The position numbers and the translations under genes are program-made. The notes below the pieces were generated by a model. That model saw nothing but the letters and a program-made list of their open reading frames with translations. It made no database searches and was not told the DNA's origin. Shown piece after piece: positions 1 to 10,762 of a stretch of DNA of 64,000 bases. The DNA lies in contig NZ_MDEE01000001.1 of the NCBI RefSeq assembly GCF_002939865.1, positions 1 to 64,000 on the forward strand. Direction: 5' to 3'. The DNA is from Xanthomonas dyei. Its GTDB lineage: Bacteria; Pseudomonadota; Gammaproteobacteria; Xanthomonadales; Xanthomonadaceae. Position 1 is the first letter of the stretch. Every line of letters starts with the position of its first letter.

Positions 1-22
1 CGTCGCCGAACGTCAGTTGCAT
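1..22 (-). CDS. IS5-family transposase, N-terminal codons only
   Basis: Only the first seven codons (MQLTFGD) are inside the window; the gene runs off the left edge. The start is supported by GAGGAATC about 4 bases upstream. DDE transposases of the IS5 group begin this way in xanthomonads. Too little is visible to say whether the copy is intact. Confidence 0.55.
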
Positions 23-89
23 GGATGATTCCTCAACACGAGGCGGGTAGTGTCGCGCATCTGCCGTGCTTTGTTCAGAGGTTCCCTAG
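1..89 (-). mobile_element. End of an IS5-family insertion sequence (cut by window edge)
   Basis: On the minus strand a GAGGAATC ribosome site precedes an ATG at 22, and the seven codons that follow read MQLTFGD. This is the usual N-terminus of IS5-group transposases in Xanthomonas. The likely outer end lies at about 85, followed by CTAG at 86-89, which fits the short CTAR-type target duplication of the IS5 subgroup. The other end is outside the window, so neither the inverted repeats nor the second target copy can be checked. The family call rests on a short peptide plus the target-like tetranucleotide. Confidence 0.6.
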
Positions 90-138
90 GGACGTTGCCT
101 TAGCCGCTGTTGGCCGGATCTGCAGGACAAGCGACGCA

Positions 139-882
139 TCAGGAAAACCGCCAGGCTCGTTCCTGCAACGCCGCCTGCAAACGCAGCATCGACGGCCGCA
201 ATTGCCGGCGTGCCGACCATGCCAACCCGGCCAGCGCGGCGTCCGGCGTCCCCGGTGTGCGTCGGCCGTTCCAGGCGAACACCACCTGGTTGCGCAGATC
301 CGGTTCGGGCAGCAGCAGCACCAACCCATCGAACAGCTCGCGCAGCTGCGCCAGATGCTCGGCCATCGGCACCTGAAAGAGATTCAGCGCCAACACCCCG
401 CCCTCGCGCAAGGCCGCGCGACAATCGGCGTAGAACCGAGGCGTGCACAAGGCCGGTGGAATGCCATGGGCGTCGTAGGCATCCAGCAATAACAGGTCGT
501 AGCGTCCGGCGCGGTTGCCGATCCAGTCGGCGCCATCCCCCAGCGTGATCTCCAGCCGCGCGTCGTCGCGCGGAATTGCGAATGCATCGCGCAACGCCAG
601 CACCTGCGGGTCGGCTTCCACCGCTTCCAGACGCGCGCTGCGCAGGTAGCGATGACAGAACTTCACCTGCGCACCGCCACCCACGCCGATCAGCCCAATG
701 CACTCGGGGCGCGGTTGCAGCCACAGCGCAGCCAGCATGCTGCGCGTATACGGCAACATCAGCCGATGCGGTGCCCAACGCGACATGCGGGTCTGCACCG
801 TGTCGTCGGTGAAGGTCAGTTCCAGCGTGCGCCAGGTCCGCAGTAGCCCAGCACGCGCTGGCGACTGCGGCGACTCGCTCAT
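139..882 (-). CDS. Spermidine-synthase-like methyltransferase-fold protein
   Basis: A 247-residue Rossmann protein of the spermidine synthase (SpeE) superfamily. The SAM/dcSAM-binding glycine loop reads LIGVGGGAQVKF near residues 63-74, followed by an acidic strand end (LEAVEADPQV) and DLLLLDAYDAHGIP, which resembles the SpeE D-x-x-D region. Such short SpeE-like proteins are common and often lack proven aminopropyltransferase activity, so the substrate is unknown. ATG at 882 is chosen because it overlaps the stop of the upstream nucleotidase gene as ATGA (879-882), implying translational coupling. An upstream extension to 1065 is open but lies inside the nucleotidase gene. Confidence 0.75.
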   Translation of the reverse strand: MSESPQSPARAGLLRTWRTLELTFTDDTVQTRMSRWAPHRLMLPYTRSMLAALWLQPRPECIGLIGVGGGAQVKFCHRYLRSARLEAVEADPQVLALRDAFAIPRDDARLEITLGDGADWIGNRAGRYDLLLLDAYDAHGIPPALCTPRFYADCRAALREGGVLALNLFQVPMAEHLAQLRELFDGLVLLLPEPDLRNQVVFAWNGRRTPGTPDAALAGLAWSARRQLRPSMLRLQAALQERAWRFS

Positions 883-1844
883 CGGCTCGGCGGATCGTTG
901 GCCACGCCGTGCGGCACGTGGCCGGCCGCCACATGCTGATGCTGGCGTGCGCTGTCGATGTTGTGCTGCGAGTCGTCGAAGAAGATGTCTGCGCCAAACG
1001 CTTCCAGAAACGGCCCCTTGTGCCGGCCGCCGAGAAACAGCGCTTCGTCCAGGCGCACGCCCCACTCGCGCAAGGTCCGGATCACCCGCTCATGCGCAGG
1101 CGCCGAACGCGCGGTGACCAGCGCCGTGCGAATCGGCGACGCTTCGCCCGGCGGGAACGCCGCCTGCAGCGCATGCAACGCCGACAGGAAATTGCGGAAC
1201 GGCCCAACCGACAGCGGTTCGCGTGCGCGCTCGCGCTCATGGCGCCCGAACGCCTCCACACCTTGCTCGCGCGAGATGCGTTCGCTCTCGTCGCCGAAGA
1301 TCACCGCGTCCCCGTCGAAGGCGATGCGCAGCTGCGTGGGCAGACGGCTCTCATCGTTGTCCACGATCGCTGCGGCCGCTTCGGCACGCTCGCCCGGCGC
1401 GCGCGGCATGATGGTGGCCGCGGCAATGCCGTGAGTGAGCGCACGCCGTACCGATTCCGGATTGGCCGACAGGAACAGATCGGTACCGAACGGTTTCACG
1501 TACGGCCAGGTCGGCTGACCAGACGTGAAAGTCGCGCGCACGATGCCCAGGTTGTAGTGCTGGATCGAATTGAAGATGCGCAACCCGGTATCGGCAGAAT
1601 TGCGCGACAGCAGAATCACCTCCACGCGCGGGGTTTCTTCGGGCACATCGTGGTTGAGCGCCAACAGCTTGCGCACCACCGGAAACGCGACGCCCGGCTG
1701 CAGGATGTCGTCTTCGTGCTCACGCTGAAACGCCGAGTACGCCTCCACCCCGTTCGCCTCGAACAGCGCATGGCCTTCTTCAAGATCGAACAGCGCGCGG
1801 GAGGTCACCGCGACGGTCAATAACCTAGGGGAGTTGTCAGCCAT
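879..1844 (-). CDS. 5'-nucleotidase, cytosolic 5'-nucleotidase I family
   Basis: A 321-residue protein (start MADNSPRLLTV) resembling the 5-nucleotidase family related to vertebrate cytosolic 5'-nucleotidase I, which dephosphorylates nucleoside monophosphates. Visible features are LLSRNSADTGLRIFNSI near residues 80-96, an aspartate-containing IAFDGDAVIFGDESE segment near 180-194, and a C-terminal ALFLGGRHKGPFLEAF plus DIFFDDSQ typical of HAD-like phosphatases. The gene ends in an ATGA overlap with the SpeE-like gene. Its 5' leader carries a GGGAATT heptamer array starting 10 bases from the ATG (see repeat), so no Shine-Dalgarno sequence is visible. Confidence 0.8.
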   Translation of the reverse strand: MADNSPRLLTVAVTSRALFDLEEGHALFEANGVEAYSAFQREHEDDILQPGVAFPVVRKLLALNHDVPEETPRVEVILLSRNSADTGLRIFNSIQHYNLGIVRATFTSGQPTWPYVKPFGTDLFLSANPESVRRALTHGIAAATIMPRAPGERAEAAAAIVDNDESRLPTQLRIAFDGDAVIFGDESERISREQGVEAFGRHERERAREPLSVGPFRNFLSALHALQAAFPPGEASPIRTALVTARSAPAHERVIRTLREWGVRLDEALFLGGRHKGPFLEAFGADIFFDDSQHNIDSARQHQHVAAGHVPHGVANDPPSR

Positions 1845-1851
1845 TTGGGTG

Positions 1852-2056
1852 CCGGGAATTGGGAATTGGGAATTGGGAATTGGGAATTGGGAATTGGGAT
1901 TGGGGAATGGGGTGGAGCGACAACGAAGTTTCTGGGAGTTGAGATCTTTACTTGCACTGCATCGTACCTCGGCCACGCGCAGGCTCCGATGCACGTCGCG
2001 CTGCTGCCGTTGCCAATCCCGAATCTCCAATGCCCAATGCCCAATGCCCAATCCCC
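1852..2056. repeat. ATTCCC-type repeat pair, including six tandem GGGAATT heptamers
   Basis: Six exact GGGAATT units occupy 1854-1895, followed by degenerate GGGATT and GGGGAAT. On the opposite side, 2014-2056 carries the inverted version (CCAATGCCCAATGCCCAATC). The two arms flank about 100 bases. The pair fills the gap between the nadK stop (2062) and the nucleotidase start (1844). Related arms occur at 16577-16612, 28965-28995, 29159-29213, 41535-41565, 41618-41648 and 45204-45270. Confidence 0.85.
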
Positions 2057-2061
2057 GCCCC

Positions 2062-2838
2062 TCACACCGCAAACTGTTCGCTGAAGATGCGCTCTTCCAG
2101 ATTGTGTTCCGGATCGAACAGCAACGTGACGCGGCGCTCGGTGGATTCGCGGATGGTGACTTCCACCACGTCGCGGATTTCGTGCGAGTCAGCGGTGACG
2201 CTGACCGGGCGCTTGTACGGGTCGAGCACGCGAAAGCGCACTTCGGTATCGGCCTTGAGGATGGCGCCACGCCAGCGGCGCGGGCGATACGGCGCAATCG
2301 GCGTCAGTGCCAGCGTATGCGAGCCCAGCGGCAGAATCGGCCCGTGCGCCGAATAGTTGTACGCGGTGCTGCCGGCCGGCGTTGCGACCATCACGCCGTC
2401 GCCGATCAGTTCGGCGATGCGGGTCTGGCCGTTGAGATCCACGCTCAGATGCGCGGCCTGGCGGGTCTGCCGCAACAGCGAGACTTCGTTGTACGCCAAC
2501 GATCCGGCACTGGTGCCCGATTCGGTCTGCACCAGCATTTCCAGCGGCCGCAGATGCGCAGGTTCGGCCCGTTGCAAACGCACCAGCAGGTCGTCTTCGT
2601 CGTCGCGGTACTGGTTCATCAAAAACCCGACCGAGCCCAGCTTCATGCCAAACACCGGCTTGTCGGCGGCACCGTGGCGATGCAGGGTCTGCAGCATGAA
2701 GCCGTCCCCACCCAGGGCGCAGACGATCTCGGCGTTCTCCAGCGGATAATCGCCGTAGCGCTGCACCAGACGCGCCCGCGCGTTCACGGCGGGCTCGGTG
2801 TGACTGGCCAGAAAGGCAATGCGGGGTGATGTGGTCAT
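2062..2838 (-). CDS. nadK: NAD kinase
   Basis: A 258-residue ATP-NAD kinase that makes NADP+ in the cytoplasm. The family's GGDG motif is seen as [14 protein letters not shown] (about residues 40-53). The second conserved block is [19 protein letters not shown] near 145-163, where the GSTAY loop contacts the substrate. ATG at 2838 gives [12 protein letters not shown] and the usual length for short gammaproteobacterial enzymes. The in-frame extension to 2973 has no family similarity. The gene is followed by the ATTCCC repeat region rather than a clear terminator. Confidence 0.95.
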   Translation of the reverse strand: MTTSPRIAFLASHTEPAVNARARLVQRYGDYPLENAEIVCALGGDGFMLQTLHRHGAADKPVFGMKLGSVGFLMNQYRDDEDDLLVRLQRAEPAHLRPLEMLVQTESGTSAGSLAYNEVSLLRQTRQAAHLSVDLNGQTRIAELIGDGVMVATPAGSTAYNYSAHGPILPLGSHTLALTPIAPYRPRRWRGAILKADTEVRFRVLDPYKRPVSVTADSHEIRDVVEVTIRESTERRVTLLFDPEHNLEERIFSEQFAV

Positions 2839-2997
2839 CGTTGACTCCAAAGCATGCGAATCAGCATACCGCAGCGCTGTGGTGGGCTTGTTGGCGGCGC
2901 GCCCTGCCCTCGCACGCACGGCCGCCGCTGCGCAGTGGCCACCGCGACGCACGCAGCGGTCGCCACGCGGCACACCGCCACATCGGCCTGCCTCGGC

Positions 2998-5262
<2,265 letters not shown>

Positions 5263-5299
5263 TTACCACCCCCGCCGTCCGCACCGCCGGGCGCACGGT

Positions 5300-6913
5300 T
5301 CACCAGGGCGCCAGCCGCCACTGCGCCTGCCCGGTGTCCAACCGCTGCTGCAGGCCCAACCGGTCCAGGAAGGCGGCATCGTGCGAGGCCACCAGCAGCG
5401 CGCCGGTGCAACTGCGCAGCAGCGTCTCGATCGCCTCGACAGAGGCCAGATCCAGGTGATTGGTGGGTTCGTCCAGCAACAGCAGCTGCGCCGGCTGAGC
5501 CCGATACAGCGCGCAGGCCAGCGCTGCCTTGAGCCGCTGGCCGCCGCTGAGCTGGCCGGTGGGCAGGTCGGCGCGCTGCCGGTCCAGCCCCAGCAAGGCC
5601 AGGCGCAGCCGCTGGGCGTGCTCGGCCGCGGCGGGGTCGGCATCGCACAGCTGCGCAGCGGCCGAGCGCGCCGGGTCGAGCATGCCCAGATCCTGATCCA
5701 GATAGGCCACCGGCACATGTACCTCGCACTGGCCGGCCTGTGCCGCCAGGCGTCCGCCCAACAGCTGCAGCAGCGAGGATTTACCGCTGCCGTTCGGGCC
5801 AACCAGCCCGATGCGGGGCTGGCCGTGCAGCAGCAGATCCACACGCCGCCCACCCAGCCGCCCATCCGCCAACTGCACCTGCTGCAGGGTCGCCAGGCGT
5901 TGCGACGCGCCTGCCGCCGTCGCTGGTGCCAGCAACGCAATGGCCGGTGGGGCCTCCAGCTGGGCTGCGGCCTGGGTTACCCCCTCCGACAAGCGCGCCT
6001 GTTCGGCCTGTCGATGCTGCTGCAGCCGGCCGGCACTGACCTCGCTGCGCTGCCGCTGGCCCCCGAGCAGGATCGGCGCCTGATTGGCCTGCGCCGCCGC
6101 GCGCGCGCCACGCGCCTGGCGTTGCTGCTGGCGCATGTGCTGCTCGCGCAATGCCTGTTCGCCGTGCGCACGTGCCTGTTTGCGCTGCGCAAGCAGCTCG
6201 CTGGCCGCCTGCTGCTCGCGTGCGTGCTGCTGCGCGTAGTGGGTGTAGTTGCCGCCATAACTGCGCACCCCGTGTGCGGACAGCGCCAGGATGCGCTGCA
6301 TGCCGTCCAGCAACACCCGGTCATGGCTGATGATCAGCAACCCGCCATTCCACCCCTGCAACTGCGCCAGCAGCCGCTGTCGCTGCGGGCCGTCCAGATG
6401 GTTGCTGGGCTCATCCAGGATCAGCATGTCCGGCTGCATCAGCCAGGCGCCGGCAAGCGCCACCCGCATGGCTTCGCCGCCACTCAGATGCGCGGCGGGG
6501 GCCTGCGGATCGCGGCCACCCAGCCCTTGCTGCTTGAGCGCTGCAGCGAACTCGGCGTGGGCAGTCCAGCGCTCGCCCACCCGCTCGAAATCGGCAGGCG
6601 CCACGCTCCCGGCGGCGATCCGGTCCAGCGCGTCCAGCAACGGCGCAACACCTGCCAGATCGGCGATACGCTGCCCCGGCATCGCGCTCACGCGCTGCGG
6701 CAGGTAATGCACGCTGCCACGGCGTACGCAGCGGCCGCTGCTGGGGGCCAGCTGGCCTGCCAGCAGACGGCCGAGCACGCTCTTGCCTACGCCATTGCGC
6801 CCGACCAGGCCGGTGCGGCGCTGATCGATGTGCAGGGTGAGATCGGAAAACAGCGTGCTGCCATCGGGCAGCACGAACGCGACGCTTTCCAGCGTCAACG
6901 ACGGACAGGTCAT
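5300..6913 (-). CDS. ABC-F family ATPase
   Basis: A 537-residue soluble protein with two ABC ATPase cassettes and no membrane segments. The first has GRNGVGKS, LSGGEAMRVAL and LILDEPSNHLD; the second has GPNGSGKS, LSGGQRLKAAL and LLLDEPTNHLD. A charged, glutamine/arginine-rich linker lies between them, as in ABC-F ribosome-associated proteins (Uup, EttA, YheS and resistance types). ATG at 6913 is preferred because GGAG sits 7 bases upstream; an ATG at 6925 is possible. Which ABC-F subgroup it belongs to cannot be read from motifs alone. The ABC-F hallmark is absence of a permease, and no permease gene is adjacent. Confidence 0.88.
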   Translation of the reverse strand: MTCPSLTLESVAFVLPDGSTLFSDLTLHIDQRRTGLVGRNGVGKSVLGRLLAGQLAPSSGRCVRRGSVHYLPQRVSAMPGQRIADLAGVAPLLDALDRIAAGSVAPADFERVGERWTAHAEFAAALKQQGLGGRDPQAPAAHLSGGEAMRVALAGAWLMQPDMLILDEPSNHLDGPQRQRLLAQLQGWNGGLLIISHDRVLLDGMQRILALSAHGVRSYGGNYTHYAQQHAREQQAASELLAQRKQARAHGEQALREQHMRQQQRQARGARAAAQANQAPILLGGQRQRSEVSAGRLQQHRQAEQARLSEGVTQAAAQLEAPPAIALLAPATAAGASQRLATLQQVQLADGRLGGRRVDLLLHGQPRIGLVGPNGSGKSSLLQLLGGRLAAQAGQCEVHVPVAYLDQDLGMLDPARSAAAQLCDADPAAAEHAQRLRLALLGLDRQRADLPTGQLSGGQRLKAALACALYRAQPAQLLLLDEPTNHLDLASVEAIETLLRSCTGALLVASHDAAFLDRLGLQQRLDTGQAQWRLAPW

Positions 6914-7426
6914 CAGTGACTCCATTGCATGCCAGGACACGTCGCGTTCCAGACGGAACGGCAACGGGTATGGCCGTCATCGCGACGGCGGCATCAATGG
7001 CGCATTGGACCAATCCTCGAACAGTGGGTGCAGCACAAGTGTAGGCCGGTCTGCGGCTGCACCGAAACCCCTGGACATCACTGGGCCGAACAATCCGCTC
7101 AACAACAGCGAAATATCCGCAGGAAAAACGCATGCCTGCACGCTTGCAGTCCGCCCTGCCGCTTAGGGCGGCTCACACCACGTAGCGACCAGTCGTCAGG
7201 TCGGTGCGGGGGGCGCGCAGAAACCGGAGTGTACGCGTGATCCATGCCGCACAGAGCACCGGCCGCGCCCGTCTGGTAGTGAGCACATTCGTTTTGTGAG
7301 CTGCTCTTAGCCGACGCGCGCGCCTGGCGTTATCGGTATCCGCAAGCCAGCGCCAACGCAGCGGACACTCGACTGCAACGTACCGACACGCCATGCCGCG
7401 AGAGAGTCGGTGCCTGGTCGCTCCCC
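6914..7426. other. Gene-free interval with one intergenic repeat copy
   Basis: No credible coding region is seen in these 513 bases. The open frames here lack family similarity and ribosome sites. The segment around 7236-7292 belongs to a repeat family that recurs at 16346, 28001 and 37076. The ABC-F promoter must lie in the part nearest 6914, but no convincing -35/-10 pair was identified. Confidence 0.6.
7236..7292 (-). repeat. Intergenic repeat, family A, copy 1
   Basis: Read on the minus strand, this copy runs GTGCTCACTACCAGACGG, then GGCGCGGCCGGTGCTC, then a GTGCGGC/CACGCG tail. It matches 16346-16405 and 28001-28053 on the plus strand and, for its first half, 37076-37112 on the minus strand. 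All four copies lie in the longer gene-free gaps. Confidence 0.6.
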
Positions 7427-8386
7427 TCAGGCATGCATCGGCTTTTGCGCAATCACAGTGGGAAAGATGCTTGCGCGATCGTCGATGAAGCGCACGCTCG
7501 CAAAGCCTGCACTTTCCAGCTGCGTGCGCGTCTGCGCATGGGTGCGAAACGATGCCCAGCGCGCCTGGACGACATCGATAAAGACCTGGCTCTGCAGCAC
7601 CAGCGATGCCTGGTCCAACAGCGCCAGTTTCCACGGGGATTGCGCGCACAGGCTGGGCGGAGGCGTCAGGAAACTCGCCACCAGCGTGCCGCCCGGCCGC
7701 AGCCTGTTGAAGAACGCGCGATAGAGCGCGACCACACGCGCATCATCCGGCTCGTAGAGATTGAGGCCGTTGCTGGTCACCACGTCCACACTCTCTGCAT
7801 CGCCCTGCGCCCAGGCATCTTCCAAACGCAGCGACAGCTGCTGCTCCAGCCCGTAGCGACGCGCCAGCTGCAGCGCGCCGTCCAGCGCTTGCGGGTCCAG
7901 ATCGATCCCGATCAAGCGCACATCCGGGCACTGCCGGTAATCCAGACTCAACACATCGCCCATCCATCCGCATGGCACCGACGCGAGCGTCATGCCGGGC
8001 CGCAACAAGGCCTGCAATTGCGCACGGAAGATGCCGAACCGCTCGCGGGTTGCGAGCACGGCCGGCGTCTTCTCGAAAATTTCGTACTCCAGTGCCGGTG
8101 TGGTATCCGGCGGCAGGGTCCCCGCCTCATAGCTCACCAGCCGATGCGTCCATTCCGCATTGAGCCCGCGATTGCGTAGCAGGAATCGCCCGAGCTCCAT
8201 CTCCCACAGCGCATCGACCAGTTGCAGCAGACGCTCCACTTCGGCAGCAGAACGGCCGGTGTCCTGCCGCAGTCGCGACCTGATCGACGCGAGCAGGGTC
8301 GCATCATCGTGCAAGGCGTCGCCCGCATGCGAAATCAGGCGCGCATGCGCCGCGTTTGGCGGCATCGGTGACTCGTCGTGTTGCAT
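7427..8386 (-). CDS. SAM-dependent methyltransferase
   Basis: A 319-residue protein with a class I methyltransferase core. The first motif is degenerate (ASVPCGWMGDVLSL near residue 135). It is followed by a clear acidic loop, LIGIDLDPQALDGALQLA, and VDVVTSNGLNLYEPDD as motif IV, then RLRPGGTLVASFL. The N-terminal 110 residues are helical and of unknown role. GAGGTG four bases before the ATG at 8386 supports the start. It stands alone, so its substrate is unknown. Confidence 0.8.
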   Translation of the reverse strand: MQHDESPMPPNAAHARLISHAGDALHDDATLLASIRSRLRQDTGRSAAEVERLLQLVDALWEMELGRFLLRNRGLNAEWTHRLVSYEAGTLPPDTTPALEYEIFEKTPAVLATRERFGIFRAQLQALLRPGMTLASVPCGWMGDVLSLDYRQCPDVRLIGIDLDPQALDGALQLARRYGLEQQLSLRLEDAWAQGDAESVDVVTSNGLNLYEPDDARVVALYRAFFNRLRPGGTLVASFLTPPPSLCAQSPWKLALLDQASLVLQSQVFIDVVQARWASFRTHAQTRTQLESAGFASVRFIDDRASIFPTVIAQKPMHA

Positions 8387-8550
8387 CTTTCACCTCGGCA
8401 AGCGTCGATCGCTGGTGCCGACCATGGTGACGAACGCGGCAATACGCTGCGGCCGGACGCGCGATGCAGGGTGCCGGTGAGCGAACGGGCGCCGCGTGCG
8501 CGCAGCATCGCGACTGCATCCGGTCACGCGTGTGCAGCGCAGCGCGCGAC

Positions 8551-9102
8551 TCAGCCCAGACCGAAAGCCGGGTGATAGGCCACATCGGCCAGCGGCAACA
8601 GCCGGTCGCCGAACGCCAACGCCTGCAATTCCGATACCGGTGCGTCGGGCATGCTCAGGCCCGGCTCGACGGCGAACCCAAACCGCCGGAAAAAACCGGG
8701 TTCGCCAAAAGCAACGCATCCCGCCGCGCCGCGCTCGCGCAAGGTCGCCAGGGCTGTGTGCACCAGACGGCTGCCCAGGCCCTGACGTTGGTGGCCCGGG
8801 CCCACCGCCAGCGGCCCCAGCGCGAACCAGCCGGACGAGCCGTCGGACAAGCTCACCGGCGACACTGCCAGATGGCCGACCACATACCCCTCGTGGTCGG
8901 CGACCAATGACAATGCCAGCGCATCGTCACCACGCAGCGCGGCGATCACATGCTGTTCGTCATGACGGCTGTGCTCGGCGCGCATGAACGCCACCATGGT
9001 CAATATCTCGATGGCTGCCGCGTCGCCGTCGCTGGCCTCGCGGATCAGCACCGCCATCGGCGGCTCGGCCGGTGTGGGCGATAGGTCGTCAGCCTCGTGC
9101 AT
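8551..9102 (-). CDS. GNAT-family N-acetyltransferase
   Basis: A 183-residue GNAT protein. The acetyl-CoA binding motif A is FALGPLAVGPGHQRQGLGSRLV, which includes the Q/R-x-x-G-x-G/A pattern (RQGLGS), near residues 93-114, followed by FFRRFGF as in YhbS-type acetyltransferases. The start is placed at ATG 9102, which overlaps the upstream hydrolase stop codon (9102-9104). A GTG at 9105 and an internal ATG at 9057, closer to the domain start, are alternatives. It is the last gene of a three-gene overlapped set. Substrate unknown. Confidence 0.82.
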   Translation of the reverse strand: MHEADDLSPTPAEPPMAVLIREASDGDAAAIEILTMVAFMRAEHSRHDEQHVIAALRGDDALALSLVADHEGYVVGHLAVSPVSLSDGSSGWFALGPLAVGPGHQRQGLGSRLVHTALATLRERGAAGCVAFGEPGFFRRFGFAVEPGLSMPDAPVSELQALAFGDRLLPLADVAYHPAFGLG

Positions 9103-9629
9103 CACAGGCGCTGCAACAGTTCGGCGAACGCGTTCGCTGCCGTGTCCACATGCGCGGCGAGATCGTGCTCATCGTCGACCAGCAACAGCCGCGCCCGACG
9201 CGCCTGCGCCCAGGCGATGACATCTGCGGCGGGAATCAGCGCATCGCGCCAGGCATGCACCACCGAGATCGGTACCTGCGCAGCATCCAGCGCCGGCAGC
9301 GGGCCCATCGTGGTCGGCGGCACCATCAAAAACAGCCCACGCGTCGGCACCTGCAGCGATACCTGCGCGGCGATATAGGCGCCCAGACTGGAACCGACCA
9401 GCACCAGCGGCCCCTTGTCCGCGGCGTCGCGTGCGATCTGCAGCAATCGCTGCAGGCGTCCGCGCACGTCGCCGAGCGGGCTGACATCGCGCAGCGCATC
9501 CAGATCGGTGAAATCCGGGCGTTCGTGGGTCCAGCCCAGGCGGTCGGCAACCTCGGCCAATGCGCTGACCTTGCGCGCCGCAGGGCCGCTCTCGAACCCA
9601 TGCGCCAGAATGCAATGGCCGCGGCTCAT
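9102..9629 (-). CDS. Small alpha/beta hydrolase (YqiA-like)
   Basis: A 175-residue alpha/beta hydrolase. It begins MSRGHCILAHGFES, where HGFES is the oxyanion strand-loop, and carries the nucleophile elbow LVGSSLGAY (G-S-S-L-G) near residue 79. A later VVHAWRDALIP block and a histidine in DDEHDL complete a plausible triad. Its size resembles the UPF0227/YqiA esterases. The ATG at 9629 overlaps the MOSC gene stop as ATGA (9626-9629), so the three genes at 8551-10117 are probably co-translated. Confidence 0.82.
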   Translation of the reverse strand: MSRGHCILAHGFESGPAARKVSALAEVADRLGWTHERPDFTDLDALRDVSPLGDVRGRLQRLLQIARDAADKGPLVLVGSSLGAYIAAQVSLQVPTRGLFLMVPPTTMGPLPALDAAQVPISVVHAWRDALIPAADVIAWAQARRARLLLVDDEHDLAAHVDTAANAFAELLQRL

Positions 9630-10117
9630 AGCGCCTGCACCGTATCGCCAATACGCAGCACACCGCCGCGCAGCACGCGCGCGCACAAGCCACCGTGTCC
9701 CCGCATCGCGTTGTAGCCGCCCGCGCCCAGCGCATCTTCCATGCGCGAACAGGGGTCGCACGGGTCGGTGCCTTCCAGCTCGACATCGCCGATGCGGAAG
9801 CGTCGCCCTTTCAACGCGATCAGCGGAATGCCCGACACCACCAGATTGCGTCGCAGCGTGGCCGGCGCGATCGTCGCATGCCCTGCCAGCGCCGCGATCA
9901 CCGGCAAATGCTCGGCCTGGATCAAGGTGATCCCCCGCTTGCCGCTGCCGCCCTTGTAACGATCGCCCACCAGCCCGATGCCGGTGGTGGCCTGTACGGC
10001 GTACACCTCCAGCATCTCCACATCACGCGCAGGACGCACGCCGATCCAGGTCACCTGACCGGTCTGCGGCAGCGTCGCCATCAATTTGCCCAGCGGGCTG
10101 TCGGGATTCAAAGCCAT
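9626..10117 (-). CDS. MOSC domain protein
   Basis: A 163-residue single-domain MOSC protein, the sulfur-carrier domain found at the C-terminus of molybdenum cofactor sulfurases and in YiiM/mARC-type enzymes. The motif GDRYKGG (51-57) and the cysteine pair DPCDPC (C120, C123) followed by R and E are the expected MOSC signature. The cysteine here is the candidate sulfur or cofactor ligand. It is the first gene of an overlapped unit with a hydrolase and an acetyltransferase; the three do not form a known pathway. Confidence 0.88.
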   Translation of the reverse strand: MALNPDSPLGKLMATLPQTGQVTWIGVRPARDVEMLEVYAVQATTGIGLVGDRYKGGSGKRGITLIQAEHLPVIAALAGHATIAPATLRRNLVVSGIPLIALKGRRFRIGDVELEGTDPCDPCSRMEDALGAGGYNAMRGHGGLCARVLRGGVLRIGDTVQAL

Positions 10118-10140
10118 CGGGCAATGCTAGCATTCGCTTC

Positions 10141-10716
10141 ATGTCCGATGCCGTCCTGCCGTCGCCGCCGATCACCTACGCGCCGTTGCCTTACGAATCG
10201 CGACTGGCACGCCGCCGGCTCGAGCAGATCGACATGGTGGTCATCCACTGCACCGAACTGCCGGATATGGCGATGGCACGCGACTACGGCGAGCGCGTGC
10301 TCTACGACAGCGGCACCGGCAACAGCGGGCATTACTACATCGATCGCAACGGCAGCATCCAGCAGTACGTGGCGCTGGATCGCGTCGCGCATCACGTGCG
10401 CGGCCACAACCCGCATACCTTGGGCATCGAACTGGTCAACAGCGGCCGCTATCCGCACTGGCTCGATTCGCGCCATCAGGCGATGCGCGAGGCGTATCCG
10501 GACGTGCAGATCGCCGCGCTGGTGACCTTGCTGCAGTGGCTGCAGCAGCAGCTGCCATCGGTGCGCCGCATCGCCGGCCATCAGGAGCTGGACACCACCC
10601 AGGAAGCGGCGAGCGACGATCCGGCACGCAAGATCCAGCGCAAGCTCGACCCCGGCCCGTTGTTTCCATGGCCCCGTATCGAAGCGGCGGTCGGCTGGGC
10701 GCACGCATTGCGTTGA
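10141..10716 (+). CDS. AmpD-like N-acetylmuramoyl-L-alanine amidase
   Basis: A 191-residue amidase_2 (PGRP-type zinc) domain. Zinc ligands are read as H36 in VIHCTE, H146 in AGHQELD and D169 in KLDPGP, with the conserved NPHTLGIELVN block at 90-100. There is no signal peptide, so it is predicted to be cytosolic and to act in recycling of anhydro-muropeptides, as AmpD does. The N-terminal 25 residues resemble other xanthomonad AmpD-like proteins. It is transcribed divergently from the MOSC gene with a 23-base gap and has no obvious ribosome site. Confidence 0.88.
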   Translation: MSDAVLPSPPITYAPLPYESRLARRRLEQIDMVVIHCTELPDMAMARDYGERVLYDSGTGNSGHYYIDRNGSIQQYVALDRVAHHVRGHNPHTLGIELVNSGRYPHWLDSRHQAMREAYPDVQIAALVTLLQWLQQQLPSVRRIAGHQELDTTQEAASDDPARKIQRKLDPGPLFPWPRIEAAVGWAHALR

Positions 10717-10762
10717 GCGCGCGCCGGTTACGCGGCAGGCAACGCACGCAAAACCAGAGCGA

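Noticed and set aside
6411-7133. Alternative long frame overlapping the ABC-F start
   Set aside because: It is a shifted frame of the ABC-F gene; its upstream part has no family similarity.
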